Assembly (NCBI GenBank): GCA_036376245.1
Contig: DASVAS010000037.1
Location: 186,001-250,000 of the forward strand
Direction: 5' to 3'
Length of the DNA stretch: 64,000 nucleotides
Source of the DNA: DATARR01 sp036376245
GTDB taxonomy: Bacteria > Acidobacteriota > Thermoanaerobaculia > Multivoradales > UBA5704
In this document: positions 9,089-16,936 of the stretch, piece by piece
Layout: each line of letters opens with the position of its first letter
Numbering within the stretch: position 1 is the stretch's first letter
Position numbers and translations under genes: made by a program
Notes under the pieces: generated by a model
Told to the model about the DNA's origin: nothing
What the model saw: the letters and a program-made list of their open reading frames with translations, nothing else
Databases searched by the model: none

Positions 9089-9546
9089 ACCGCGGGACGG
9101 AACACGATCTGATCCGGCTGCTCCACGGCGAGCTGGCCGAAGGCGAGGCGCGGGAGCTGCGCGCCCGCATGCTCCGGGAGCCCGATCTGGCGGCGGCTTT
9201 CCGCCGTCTGGAGCGGACCTGGAACGGCCTGGAGCCGCCGCCGCCCTCGCCGGTCCCGCCCGGATTCGCGGCACGGGTCCTGGCGCGCGCCCGCGCTCAA
9301 GGCCCGCCGGGAGCGCTCTCCTGGTCGGCGGCCCCGGGCTGGGTGCGGGCCGCCGCCGCCGCCGCGCTGATCGCGGGCGCCGCCCTCGGCGCCGGGGTGG
9401 GCCGGAGCTGGCCCGCCGCCCAAGCGGGCGAGACCGGTTTCCAGGAGGAGTCCGTCTCGATCGCCGAGGAGAATGAGTACAGTCTGACCGGCAGCTATTG
9501 GGAGCTGGTGGACGAGACCACCGGCGACGAGGAACAGCAGCTATGA
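9085..9546 (+). CDS. Membrane-anchored anti-sigma factor
   Basis: 153 aa. The N-terminal helical segment (LIRLLHGELAEGEARELRAR) has the shape of an anti-sigma domain but lacks the HxxxCxxC zinc motif of ZAS proteins. A single membrane segment lies around residues 92-112 (alanine-rich), followed by an acidic external tail of about 40 aa. Position directly after, and overlapping, the ECF sigma gene supports the assignment. It is expected to hold the sigma factor at the inner membrane until a signal acts on the tail. It overlaps the next gene by ATGA. Confidence 0.75.
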   Translation: MNRGTEHDLIRLLHGELAEGEARELRARMLREPDLAAAFRRLERTWNGLEPPPPSPVPPGFAARVLARARAQGPPGALSWSAAPGWVRAAAAAALIAGAALGAGVGRSWPAAQAGETGFQEESVSIAEENEYSLTGSYWELVDETTGDEEQQL

Positions 9547-10385
9547 GACGCTGGTGGCTGGTCATCGCGCTCCTGCTCTCGCTGGGGCTCAACCTGGGAA
9601 TCTTCGCCGCCCTGGTGGCCCGCCGCGCCGGGCCGCCGGACCGCGACCGTCCCCGTCCCGAAGAACGGGCGGGCATGGGCAACCCCGGCGCCAATCCCCT
9701 CCCGCGCCTGCCCCGCCTGGCGGACCGCCTGGGCCTGGAGGGCGAGAAGCGGCGCCGGTTCCTGGATCTCCAGTGGAAGCTCTTCGAGGAAAGCAGCCGG
9801 CTGCGCCTGCAGTTGGGCGAGGTCCACCGCGAGATCAAGCGGGAGATGATCCGCGACGAGCCGGACGGACAGCAGATCGAGCGCCTCCTCCAGGAATCGG
9901 CCCGGGTCTACCTGAACCTGGAGCGCTCGCTGACCCGCAACATCCTGTCGACCCGCGAGCTCCTCGACGACAGGGAGGAGAGGCAGTACCTGGCCCTGAT
10001 CGGCCGCATCGGCATCCCGCTGTCCCCCGGCGACGGGCCGGAGGCCGGTGGCCCCCGCGAGCGGCGCGGTCCGGGTCCGGAAGGGGAAGGCCCCGGACCG
10101 GACGACCGGCCGCGCCTCGACAACCGGTTCGAGCAGCGGGAACAGCAGCTCCAGCAGCGAGAAGAACGCCTGCGGCTGCGGGAGGAGAGGATGCGGGAGA
10201 TCCAGGAGAGGTTCCGGAACGGCCAGGGGCGTCCCGGCCGGATGATGCAGCCGCCGCCCTACGGAGGACGGCGGCGGCCGCCAGGGCCGGGACGGGAGCG
10301 TTTCCCGATCGAGGAGCAGGGACCGCCGCCGCCGCCGGAAGAGGAGCCGCCTCCTGGGACCGCCGGCGTCCCGCCGGCCTTCTAA
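9543..10385 (+). CDS. Spy/CpxP-like periplasmic coiled-coil protein
   Basis: 280 aa from the ATG overlapping the anti-sigma stop. One N-terminal membrane anchor (residues 4-26), then a helical region (LQWKLFEESSRLRLQLGEV, REIKREMIRDEPDG) typical of metal-resistance/Spy-like proteins, a proline- and glycine-rich linker, and a strong coiled coil (FEQREQQLQQREERLRLREE). The C-terminus PGTAGVPPAF is encoded by the left arm of the palindromic repeat at 10350, so the original end of the protein was probably altered by that repeat. Third gene of the sigma/anti-sigma operon; a sensor or chaperone role is inference. Confidence 0.65.
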   Translation: MRRWWLVIALLLSLGLNLGIFAALVARRAGPPDRDRPRPEERAGMGNPGANPLPRLPRLADRLGLEGEKRRRFLDLQWKLFEESSRLRLQLGEVHREIKREMIRDEPDGQQIERLLQESARVYLNLERSLTRNILSTRELLDDREERQYLALIGRIGIPLSPGDGPEAGGPRERRGPGPEGEGPGPDDRPRLDNRFEQREQQLQQREERLRLREERMREIQERFRNGQGRPGRMMQPPPYGGRRRPPGPGRERFPIEEQGPPPPPEEEPPPGTAGVPPAF

Positions 10386-10433
10386 TCAGTTTTTTGAGTT
10401 AGTTGCCGGCGGGACGCCGGCGGTCCCAGGAGG
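10350..10433. repeat. Palindromic repeat, perfect 29-bp stem with 26-nt loop
   Basis: The arm at 10350-10378 is the exact reverse complement of 10405-10433; the loop at 10379-10404 is AT-rich. A second copy with a 28-bp perfect stem and an equally long loop is at 53333-53414. Here it overlaps the 3' end of the Spy-like gene and lies before the convergent DUF4340 gene, so it could terminate transcription from both sides. Confidence 0.9.
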
Positions 10434-10450
10434 GAATCGCTCCCAGGGCC

Positions 10451-11887
10451 CTACCCCGAAGCCTCCACCTTCTTCGCCGCCCGCACCTCCTTGAGCTTGC
10501 CCTGCACCTCACCCAGCGTGGACGCCGGCAGCAGCAGCACGCTCTGCCGGCCGCTGACGCGGGCGGGGATGCCTTCCGGGACCGCCGGATAGAGGGTCAG
10601 CGTCTGGGTCCCCTGCCCCTGGGTGCGCAGCTCGAAGGTGAGGAGCGGCTTGCCGCCGCTCAGGCCCATCGCCTGGGCTTCCTGGGGGGAGAGGATGCGG
10701 TCGGCGCGGGCGCCGAGCAGGGCGAACAGCAGGTCGCTCACCGGCAGGTAGGAGATGGTCGTGTCCCCCCGCTTCCAGTCGGTGCCGGCGCGGGTCAGGT
10801 TGACGGCCCCGCCGCCGTCCCGCACGGTGAAGGCCTCGACGTCGTGGACCTCGTAGGCCGAGAGCAGCCCCGACCGCCAGTCCGCCGGCGGCCGCTGGAA
10901 CGCCTCACCCAGGCGGGTGCGGACCTCGAAGATCGGCCCGCCCGCCCGGGCGTAGCTCAGCTCTCCCATGGTCTGCCCCTCGGGCGCGGCCTCGCCCACG
11001 ATCGGTGACCCCAGCTCGACGCGCAGCGGCGGCGCGCCCTTGACGGCGACCTCCAGGACCTGCCGCGGCGGCGCAAGCCCCAGCTCCGCCGGAGAGCCGC
11101 CGTCGTGGAACCGCTCTGCCGTCAGGCCCGTGATGTCCGAGAGCAGGCCCTCCACCATGTCCTTGTCGGCCAGCTCCGAGAAGGGCTTCTCGATCCAGAA
11201 GGCGTTCCCCCGCCGGACGAGCGCCACCGGCCCGGCGGCCCCGCCGGTCAGCGTGATGCGCTGGACGGCGTCGCGCTCGCCGTGGAAGATCCGGCGGTCC
11301 CGCCAGTCCCCCGGCTTGCGGTTCACCTCCTGGAGGATGGCGTCGCTCACCACGTAAGCGGTCCCGTCCTCTCCGCCGAGGCCGGCCACCAGCGAGCCGC
11401 CGGGGGGGACCTCGGCGCCCAGCTTCAGCACCTTCTCGCCGTCCGCCGTCTTCAGCCGCACCGTGGCGCGCGGCTTGTCCAGCCCCACGGCCGCGAGCTT
11501 TACGTCCTCCAGGGTACGGGTCTTCTCCAGGTTGCCGACGGCGTCCAGGAACTGATCGATGGCGAAGGTGTCGGCCCGGGCCTGGAGCGGCCGCACGATC
11601 CGCCAGTCAGCCTCCGGCGCGGCGTCCTCCGCGGCCTCCTCGCCGTCTGCGGCGTCCTTCGCGTCCTTCTCCTTCGCCTTCGCCGCCGCCGGCTGCCGCT
11701 CCATGCGCACCGTGCCGCTGGACGACTCGATGCTGACCGCGGTGACGTCCTCCTTCTCGATCCGCAGGACCTTCTTCCCCAGCTCCTCCCGTTCCTCGCT
11801 GGACGGAAGGTCCCGCTCGTAGAACCAGATGAAGGCGCCCAGCCCGAGGACGACGACCAGCAGGATCAACAGGGTGCGGGGACGCAT
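10451..11887 (-). CDS. DUF4340-domain protein of a Gld-type ABC operon
   Basis: 478 aa. N-terminal membrane anchor (residues 4-22), then repeated alpha/beta segments including WRIVRPLQARADTFAIDQFL and WIEKPFSELADKDMVEGLLS, the pattern of DUF4340 proteins. It contains a lysine/alanine/glutamate-rich low-complexity insert near residues 67-90. It is the last gene of the minus-strand operon permease-ATPase-GldG-DUF4340; 4 nt separate it from the GldG-like gene. The family is known mainly from this association; it is presumed to be an extracytoplasmic accessory of the transporter. Confidence 0.85.
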   Translation of the reverse strand: MRPRTLLILLVVVLGLGAFIWFYERDLPSSEEREELGKKVLRIEKEDVTAVSIESSSGTVRMERQPAAAKAKEKDAKDAADGEEAAEDAAPEADWRIVRPLQARADTFAIDQFLDAVGNLEKTRTLEDVKLAAVGLDKPRATVRLKTADGEKVLKLGAEVPPGGSLVAGLGGEDGTAYVVSDAILQEVNRKPGDWRDRRIFHGERDAVQRITLTGGAAGPVALVRRGNAFWIEKPFSELADKDMVEGLLSDITGLTAERFHDGGSPAELGLAPPRQVLEVAVKGAPPLRVELGSPIVGEAAPEGQTMGELSYARAGGPIFEVRTRLGEAFQRPPADWRSGLLSAYEVHDVEAFTVRDGGGAVNLTRAGTDWKRGDTTISYLPVSDLLFALLGARADRILSPQEAQAMGLSGGKPLLTFELRTQGQGTQTLTLYPAVPEGIPARVSGRQSVLLLPASTLGEVQGKLKEVRAAKKVEASG

Positions 11888-11891
11888 CCGC

Positions 11892-13355
11892 CTACCTCCT
11901 CCGCCGCCGCAGGAAGACCCCGGTCCCCAGCGCGATGGCCAGCAGCGGCAGGGAGGCCGCCAGCAGGTAGACCGTGCGGTATTCGTCGTCGGTCAGCGTG
12001 AGCTTGACCTGCTCCGTCTTCTTCGGCGGGATGCCCAGCAGCGCCTCCCGTTCCGCCAGCCAGTTGAGGGCGTTCGACAGCAGCACGATGTTCGCCTGGT
12101 TGGCCTGCAGGAGCTGGTTGGACGCGAAGTCCGAATCGCCGAAGACCACCATCCGCATCGCCCGCTTGCCCGGCGCGGTCGCCGCGCTCTCCGCCACCAC
12201 TCCCAGCGAGACCGGACCGCCGACGTCCTGGGCGTCCTTGGCGGTGCGCTCGAGCGTCGCCAGGTTGGTCTCGCCCCAGCCCTCCGGCGACGTGCGCAGC
12301 AGGCTGTCGACCTTGACGCCCGGCGCGCTCCCCCAGCCGACCGAGCGGACGACGCTCATCAGCACCGGCAGGTTTCCCTCGGCCAGCGCGCGGGTGATCG
12401 GGTGCTCCTCGTAGTGGGTGGTGAAGATCGTCTCCGGGCCGAAGAACGGCAGCGGATTCGAGGGATCCACCACGATGTCGTTCCCCATCTTCACCCCGTA
12501 GCGGACGAGCCAGCCTTCGAGCGCCGTGTTCACCAGCCCGGAGCCCGCGCCCGGCCCGAGCGTCGGGTCGAGCATCACCAGCATCCGTCCGCCGTTGTTG
12601 AGATAGGCGGCGAAGGCGTCCAGCTCCGGCTGCACGAAGCTGCTCGCGGGACCGGCGATCACCAGCAGGTCGGTGTCCGGCGGCACGGCGGGCTTGCCCA
12701 GGGAGGCCCATTCCGCGACCTCGAAGTTGTCCGGCCCGAGGATCTGCTGCGCCCCGGCCATGCCGCGGCCGCTCTGGTCGTCCAGCGAGCGCTCGCCGTG
12801 GCCGGTGGTGAAGAGCACTTTGGGCTTGCGCCCCTCGGAGAGCTGCAGGATGGCGCTGGTGAAGAGCTGCTCCCCCTTGTAGCCCGTCATCTGCGGCGCG
12901 CCGGTGGCCTGGAACGAGCGGAAGTCCAGCTCGGCCAGCTCGTTGCTGTCGATCACCCGGCGGTCGTTGCCGCTCGCCACCACCACGCCGGTGGTGGTGA
13001 CGCCGTACTTCTGGACGAGTTGCTGCGCCTCCAGGGGGTTCTTGGCGGCGTCCACGACGCGCACCTTGACGCGCGGCGACGCGGCCTTGTAGCGGTCCAG
13101 GAGCTCGGTGGTGGGCTGAAAGATCTCCTGCTGCTCGGGGGCCAGGAAGACGATGAACTCGACGTCCCGCTTGAGCTCCTTGAGCACGTTCTGCGACTTC
13201 TCGGACAGCGTGTAGAGCTCGCTGGCCGTCCAGTCGAAGCGCTTGAAGTATTTCCAGCCGAAATAGTTGACGATGACCAGCAGGGCGGCGAGCAGCAGCA
13301 CCGCGGCCGAGAGGGTGCCCGTCTTCACGAGTTGGCGGCGATTGACGTCAGCCAT
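11892..13355 (-). CDS. GldG-like ABC transporter auxiliary protein
   Basis: 487 aa. Membrane segments at both ends (about 13-33 and 458-478) enclose a large extracytoplasmic domain with FIVFLAPEQQEIFQPTTELL, VLFTTGHGERSLDD and LLVIAGPASSFVQPELDAF, the hallmarks of the GldG/ABC-type uncharacterised auxiliary family. Its ATG lies 4 nt after the permease stop, with the ribosome-binding GGAGG inside the permease 3' end. It works with the ATPase and permease upstream; in Bacteroidetes the homologues support gliding, but in other phyla the substrate is unknown. Confidence 0.85.
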   Translation of the reverse strand: MADVNRRQLVKTGTLSAAVLLLAALLVIVNYFGWKYFKRFDWTASELYTLSEKSQNVLKELKRDVEFIVFLAPEQQEIFQPTTELLDRYKAASPRVKVRVVDAAKNPLEAQQLVQKYGVTTTGVVVASGNDRRVIDSNELAELDFRSFQATGAPQMTGYKGEQLFTSAILQLSEGRKPKVLFTTGHGERSLDDQSGRGMAGAQQILGPDNFEVAEWASLGKPAVPPDTDLLVIAGPASSFVQPELDAFAAYLNNGGRMLVMLDPTLGPGAGSGLVNTALEGWLVRYGVKMGNDIVVDPSNPLPFFGPETIFTTHYEEHPITRALAEGNLPVLMSVVRSVGWGSAPGVKVDSLLRTSPEGWGETNLATLERTAKDAQDVGGPVSLGVVAESAATAPGKRAMRMVVFGDSDFASNQLLQANQANIVLLSNALNWLAEREALLGIPPKKTEQVKLTLTDDEYRTVYLLAASLPLLAIALGTGVFLRRRRR

Positions 13356-13359
13356 CGCG

Positions 13360-14091
13360 TCACCTCCACTTCTTGTCTTCCAGCGCCCGGCTGGCCAGGA
13401 ACAGGAAGAAGAAAATGCCGGAGAGATAGAAGACCAGCCGGCGGGTGTCCACGATGCCGTCCGAGAACTCCGAGAGGTGGTTCCAGACGTTCATGTAGTT
13501 GAGCGCCTGCTTGACCGTCTCGTTGTTGAACAGCGCCTCGAACAGGCTGACCAGGAAGAGCAGCAGCAGCACCGCCACCGTCATCATCGCCGCCAGGAGC
13601 TGGCTGCGGGTGGTCGCGGAGGCGAACACGCCGATCGACAGGAAGAACGCGCCGATCAGCAGGACGCCCAGGTAGCCGGACGCCACCGGCCCCCAGTCCA
13701 TCTTCTCGTAGATGTGGATGCTCAGGGCGTAGACGGCCGTCGGCAGCCAGAGGGCGGCGTAGAAGGCGAAGGCGGCCAGGAACTTGCCCGCCACCACCTG
13801 TCCCTCGGTGACCGGCGCCGTCATCAGCACCTCGATCGAGCCCGAGCGCAGCTCCTCGCTGATCAGGCGCATGGTCAACACGGGGATGACCAGCAGCAGC
13901 ATCAGCCAGGCGGCCTGGAAGAAGAACCCCATGGGCGGCCCGCCCGCCGCCCGGGGATCGTTGAGCTGGCTCACCAGCAGGATGAAGATGACCCCGCTGA
14001 CCGCCAGGAAGAAGCACATCACCAGGTAGGCGAGGGGGGAGAAAAAATACGCTCGCAGCTCGCGGCGGAACGTCGCCAGGACTCCGTTCAC
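13360..14091 (-). CDS. ABC-2 type transporter permease (GldF-like)
   Basis: 243 aa from the GTG at 14091, which overlaps the ATPase stop (GTGA). Six hydrophobic segments, with the conserved SEELRSGSIEVLMTAPVTEG loop of ABC-2 permeases after the second one. It starts with TFRRELRAYFFSPLAYLV, typical of GldF/NosY-like exporters. It forms the membrane channel for the ATPase encoded upstream and is probably tied to the GldG-like and DUF4340 proteins encoded downstream. Confidence 0.88.
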   Translation of the reverse strand: MNGVLATFRRELRAYFFSPLAYLVMCFFLAVSGVIFILLVSQLNDPRAAGGPPMGFFFQAAWLMLLLVIPVLTMRLISEELRSGSIEVLMTAPVTEGQVVAGKFLAAFAFYAALWLPTAVYALSIHIYEKMDWGPVASGYLGVLLIGAFFLSIGVFASATTRSQLLAAMMTVAVLLLLFLVSLFEALFNNETVKQALNYMNVWNHLSEFSDGIVDTRRLVFYLSGIFFFLFLASRALEDKKWR

Positions 14092-15047
14092 GACACCACC
14101 TCCTGGCCGCCCTCGGCGGCCGCGTCGTGCGTGGTCAGCCGCACGAAGATGTCCTCCAGGGTCGCGCCGCGCTCGCGGGCCAGCTCCAGCAGCACCCAGC
14201 CGCGCGCCACCGCCGTCCGGAACACCTCCTCGCGGGGATCGGCGCCGCGCTCGCAGTCGAGCACCCAGGAGCCGTCGCCGGAGCCCGCCCGGACGCCCGT
14301 CACGCCGGGGATCTGGGAGAAGGCCTCCGCCGCGTCCGCCGGGCTCTCCTTGAACGTCACCCGCACGCCGGGGTTGCCCGTCCAGCCTTCCCGCAGGCTC
14401 TCGGGCGTCCCCTCGGCCACGATCTTCCCCTGGTCGATGATCACCACCCGCTGGCAGAGCAGCTCCACCTCCGGGAGGATGTGGGTGGAGAGCAGCAGCG
14501 TGTGCTCGCGGCCCAGCTCCCGGATCAGCTCGCGGATGGCGATGATCTGCTTGGGATCGAGACCCACGGTCGGCTCGTCGAGCACCAGCACCCGCGGGTT
14601 GTGCAGGATGGCCGTGGCGAGGCCGACGCGCTGGCGGTAGCCCTTGGAGAGCGTGCCGATGATCTGGTTGCGGACGTCGGTGAGCAGGCACCGCTCCAGG
14701 GCCACGGGGATGGCGGCCCTGGCGTCGGCGCGGGAGAGCCCTTCGAGGCGGGCGCGGTAGGCGAGGTACTCGCTGACGCGCATCTCGGTGTAGAGGGCGA
14801 CGTTCTCGGGCAGGTAGCCCACCTGCCGCCGGGCTTCACGCGGGGCTTCGAACAGGTCCTTGCCCGCGACCGTCACGCGTCCTTCCGTGGGGGGCAGGAA
14901 CCCGGTGATCATGCGGATCGTGGTCGTCTTGCCCGCGCCGTTGGGACCCAGCATGCCCAGGATCTCGCCTTCCTTCACGGACAGCGAGATGCCGTCCACG
15001 GCGGTGAAGTCGCCGTAGCGCCGGGTCAGGTTCTGCGCTTCGATCAT
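14088..15047 (-). CDS. ABC transporter ATP-binding protein (GldA-like)
   Basis: 319 aa from the ATG at 15047 (GGAGG 4 nt upstream); the open frame extends further but the extension lacks homology. Walker A GPNGAGKT, signature LSKGYRQRVG, Walker B VLVLDEPTVGLDP and H-loop LLLSTHILPE are all intact. The last 90 residues form the regulatory tail common in ABC-2 exporter ATPases. First gene of a four-gene minus-strand operon; its promoter lies in the 170-bp divergent gap to 15217. Confidence 0.92.
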   Translation of the reverse strand: MIEAQNLTRRYGDFTAVDGISLSVKEGEILGMLGPNGAGKTTTIRMITGFLPPTEGRVTVAGKDLFEAPREARRQVGYLPENVALYTEMRVSEYLAYRARLEGLSRADARAAIPVALERCLLTDVRNQIIGTLSKGYRQRVGLATAILHNPRVLVLDEPTVGLDPKQIIAIRELIRELGREHTLLLSTHILPEVELLCQRVVIIDQGKIVAEGTPESLREGWTGNPGVRVTFKESPADAAEAFSQIPGVTGVRAGSGDGSWVLDCERGADPREEVFRTAVARGWVLLELARERGATLEDIFVRLTTHDAAAEGGQEVVS

Positions 15048-15216
15048 GGAGCCTCCTTCGGGGGCGTGTTCTCGTTCCGGTGCGCGGGTTTTAGCAAAAC
15101 GGGTGCCGCGGCGCAAATCCCCGGTATTCCTGGGAAATCCAGAGCGAGCCCGCGACCGGAGGAGATCCGGCCGCGCCATTTTGGCGCGACCTTCCGGCCG
15201 ATGATATCCTTTCCGC

Positions 15217-15525
15217 ATGGCGGAAAAAGACAAGGCGGCGGGGATGAAGTCGGCCTACGAGCTGGCGCTGGAGCGTATGGAGAAGCAGGGGATCGAGCGT
15301 CCCCGCGAGGAGACCTTCAGCGACGAGATCCGGGAGCAGATCGCGGAAGCGAGGCGCAAGGCCGACGCCCGGCTCGCCGAGATCGAGATCCTCCACAAGG
15401 ACCGCCTGAAGGGCGTCTACGACCCGGCCAAGCGGCAGGAGGAGGAAGAGGAGTACGTCCGCGAAAGGCGCCGGATCGAGGACGACCGGGAGCGCAAGAT
15501 CGAGGAGCTGCGGAAGCGGGGGTAG
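15217..15525 (+). CDS. Small charged coiled-coil protein, function unknown
   Basis: 102 aa, ATG start. Almost entirely charged helix (EEEEEYVRERRRIEDDRERK), no membrane segment, no Cys. I do not recognise a named family. It is preceded by TGATATCCTTTCCGCATG, an 18-bp leader that recurs with one mismatch at 15999-16016 beyond the tandem array; part of it may be a -10 box, giving a very short 5' UTR. It diverges from the ABC operon and is followed by an 800-bp repeat-rich gap. Confidence 0.65.
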   Translation: MAEKDKAAGMKSAYELALERMEKQGIERPREETFSDEIREQIAEARRKADARLAEIEILHKDRLKGVYDPAKRQEEEEEYVRERRRIEDDRERKIEELRKRG

Positions 15526-15640
15526 TCCCCCTGTCTACATCTTCCGCGTCCTGTACAGCCGCAGCCGGTCGATCCAGGCTTCGAGGCCGGCCGCGGCCAC
15601 CAGCCCCGCCGTACAGACCACCCCGCATCGCCACAGAGCG

Positions 15641-15980
15641 GTCCAGAACGCGTCTGAGAGTCCGACTACGCGCCTCAGGAAGAAAGTACGCGTCTCAGGC
15701 TTCAACTACGCGCCTCAGCAAAAAACTACGCGTCTCAGAATTCGACTACGCGCCTCAGGAAAAACCTACGCGCCTCAGGAAAAGCCTACGCGCCTCAGAT
15801 TTTGTCTACGCGTCTCAGGAAGAGAGTACGCGTCTGAGATTTCAACTACGCGTCTCGGCAAGAGACTACGCGTCTCAGATTCTTGCTACGCGCCTCAGAT
15901 TTTGACTATGCGCCGCCGTAAGAGACTACGCGCCTCAGATTTCGACTACGCGCCGCCGGGTTTCGCTTCGCGTCACGGGG
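15641..15980. repeat. Tandem array: 17 units of exactly 20 bp
   Basis: Core CTACGCGYCTCAG (first and last units degenerate) recurs at 15646, 15666, 15686 and every 20 bp to 15966 without a single indel. The other 7 bases of each unit vary and are either purine-rich (GAAGAAA, CAAAAAA, GAAGAGA) or mostly AT/pyrimidine-rich (ATTTTGT, ATTTCAA, ATTTCGA). The three-frame translations show no conserved protein, so the constraint is on DNA or RNA. The repeat/spacer proportions (13+7) rule out CRISPR. The stretch 15526-15640 before it holds no recognisable gene. Confidence 0.95.
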
Positions 15981-16095
15981 GCTTCGCCGCGAGCCCGTTG
16001 ATATCCTTTCCACATGCCCGGGTCGCCTCTCAATCGGAAGTTGGAGAGTTGCGGCGGGATCTCCTCCAAGTCTGAGCCCGATTCAGAAACGGGGC

Positions 16096-16306
16096 CCGCC
16101 CTGAAAGGGCGGAATTTGAATAGCCTGGCGCTTGAGCGCCAGGTCTCCCGGTCCCCCAATCCCCCCATCCGCCCTGTAGGGGCGGGACCCAACCTACCGA
16201 CAACCCGAACGGCATCGCCCCTACGGGGCGGAACAAGGGTGGGGGTTGGTCTCGCTCACCTGGCGCTGAAGCGCCAGGCTATTCAAATTTCGCCCTTTCA
16301 GGGCGG
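16096..16306. repeat. Composite inverted repeat with 49-bp arms
   Basis: 16096-16144 and 16258-16306 are inverted copies matching at 47 of 49 positions. Each arm itself contains two small palindromes (CGCCCTGAAAGGGCG and CTGGCGCTTGAGCGCCAG). A second, shorter inverted pair (around GCCCTGTAGGGGC and GCCCCTACGGGGC) lies between them. The open frame from 16014 across this block is translated repeat and is not called as a gene. Confidence 0.85.
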
Positions 16307-16331
16307 ACTGCCTGGCTAAGATAGATCCGCC

Positions 16332-16619
16332 ATGGACATCCAAGAGATTAGGGGCCGGCGTGACGAAATCCTCCGCGTCGCCGCCCGCCACGGCGCCCAC
16401 CACCTGCGCGTCTTCGGGTCCGTGGCGAGAGGCGAGGCCGACGAGCGGAGCGACGTTGATTTCCTGGTGGAGCTTGAAAAGGGACGGAGCCTTCTGGACC
16501 TTGGTGGTCTCCTCATGGACCTCCAAGATCTCCTCGGCCGGCGGGTTGATGTCGTGACGGAGAGGGGCCTGAAGGCGCGGATACGAGAGCGCATTCTAGG
16601 AGAAGCGGTACCGCTTTAG
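16332..16619 (+). CDS. Minimal nucleotidyltransferase (MntA-like)
   Basis: 95 aa. The Pol-beta nucleotidyltransferase motif is complete: FGSVARGEADERSDVDFLVE, with both catalytic aspartates, plus a third acidic position in RRVDVV. Length is typical of MNT antitoxin-like proteins that pair with HEPN toxins, in which the MNT member can AMPylate or otherwise neutralise the partner. No HEPN gene is adjacent; the next gene, 12 nt on, is DUF433. It may therefore be an orphan or belong with that module. Confidence 0.85.
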   Translation: MDIQEIRGRRDEILRVAARHGAHHLRVFGSVARGEADERSDVDFLVELEKGRSLLDLGGLLMDLQDLLGRRVDVVTERGLKARIRERILGEAVPL

Positions 16620-16630
16620 GGAAAGCAATA

Positions 16631-16936
16631 ATGAGCACCGAATACATCGAGAACCGCAACCAAGGCTACTGGATCTCCGGCACCCGGGTGTCCCTGGATT
16701 CCGTCGTCTATGCCTTCCTCAACGGCCAGACGGCGGAGACCATCGCGCAATCCTTCCCGAGCCTCAGCCTTGAACAAGTCTACGGCGCCATTACGTACTA
16801 CCTCGCCCATCGTGCTGAGATCGACCGATACCTCCGGCAGTCCGAGGAGGTCTACGAGGCCCAGCGCGAGGCCGCCCGTCGAGCCGATCCGATGTTCTAC
16901 AAGAAACTGGCGGACGCTCGGCAACACCAATCGTGA
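16631..16936 (+). CDS. DUF433 antitoxin-like protein
   Basis: 101 aa. The sequence YWISGTRVSLDSVVYAFLNG followed by TAETIAQSFPSLSLEQVYGAI is the DUF433 winged-helix signature (GTR+S...G.s.EeIa..fP.L...vyaal.YY). Such proteins are usually the antitoxin-like partner of a DUF5615 PIN-like protein; that gene starts at the overlapping GTGA (16933) but is frameshifted here. Probably binds its own promoter, although no clear operator is visible. Confidence 0.85.
   Translation: MSTEYIENRNQGYWISGTRVSLDSVVYAFLNGQTAETIAQSFPSLSLEQVYGAITYYLAHRAEIDRYLRQSEEVYEAQREAARRADPMFYKKLADARQHQS

Noticed and set aside
7088..9838. 916-aa minus-strand protein extending LuxE into the sigma operon
   Set aside because: Only the 349 residues downstream of the GTG at 8137 match LuxE; the rest is antisense to the sigma, anti-sigma and Spy-like genes.
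15641..15980. Possible CRISPR array
   Set aside because: Repeat/spacer proportions are 13+7 bp, spacers are low-complexity, and no cas gene is in the window.
16014..16319. 101-aa frame starting at an ATG with a plausible leader
   Set aside because: It translates the composite inverted repeat and shows no family resemblance.
16332..16936. HEPN/MNT toxin-antitoxin pair
   Set aside because: The second gene is DUF433, not HEPN; no HEPN motif (R-x4-6-H) was found in neighbouring frames.
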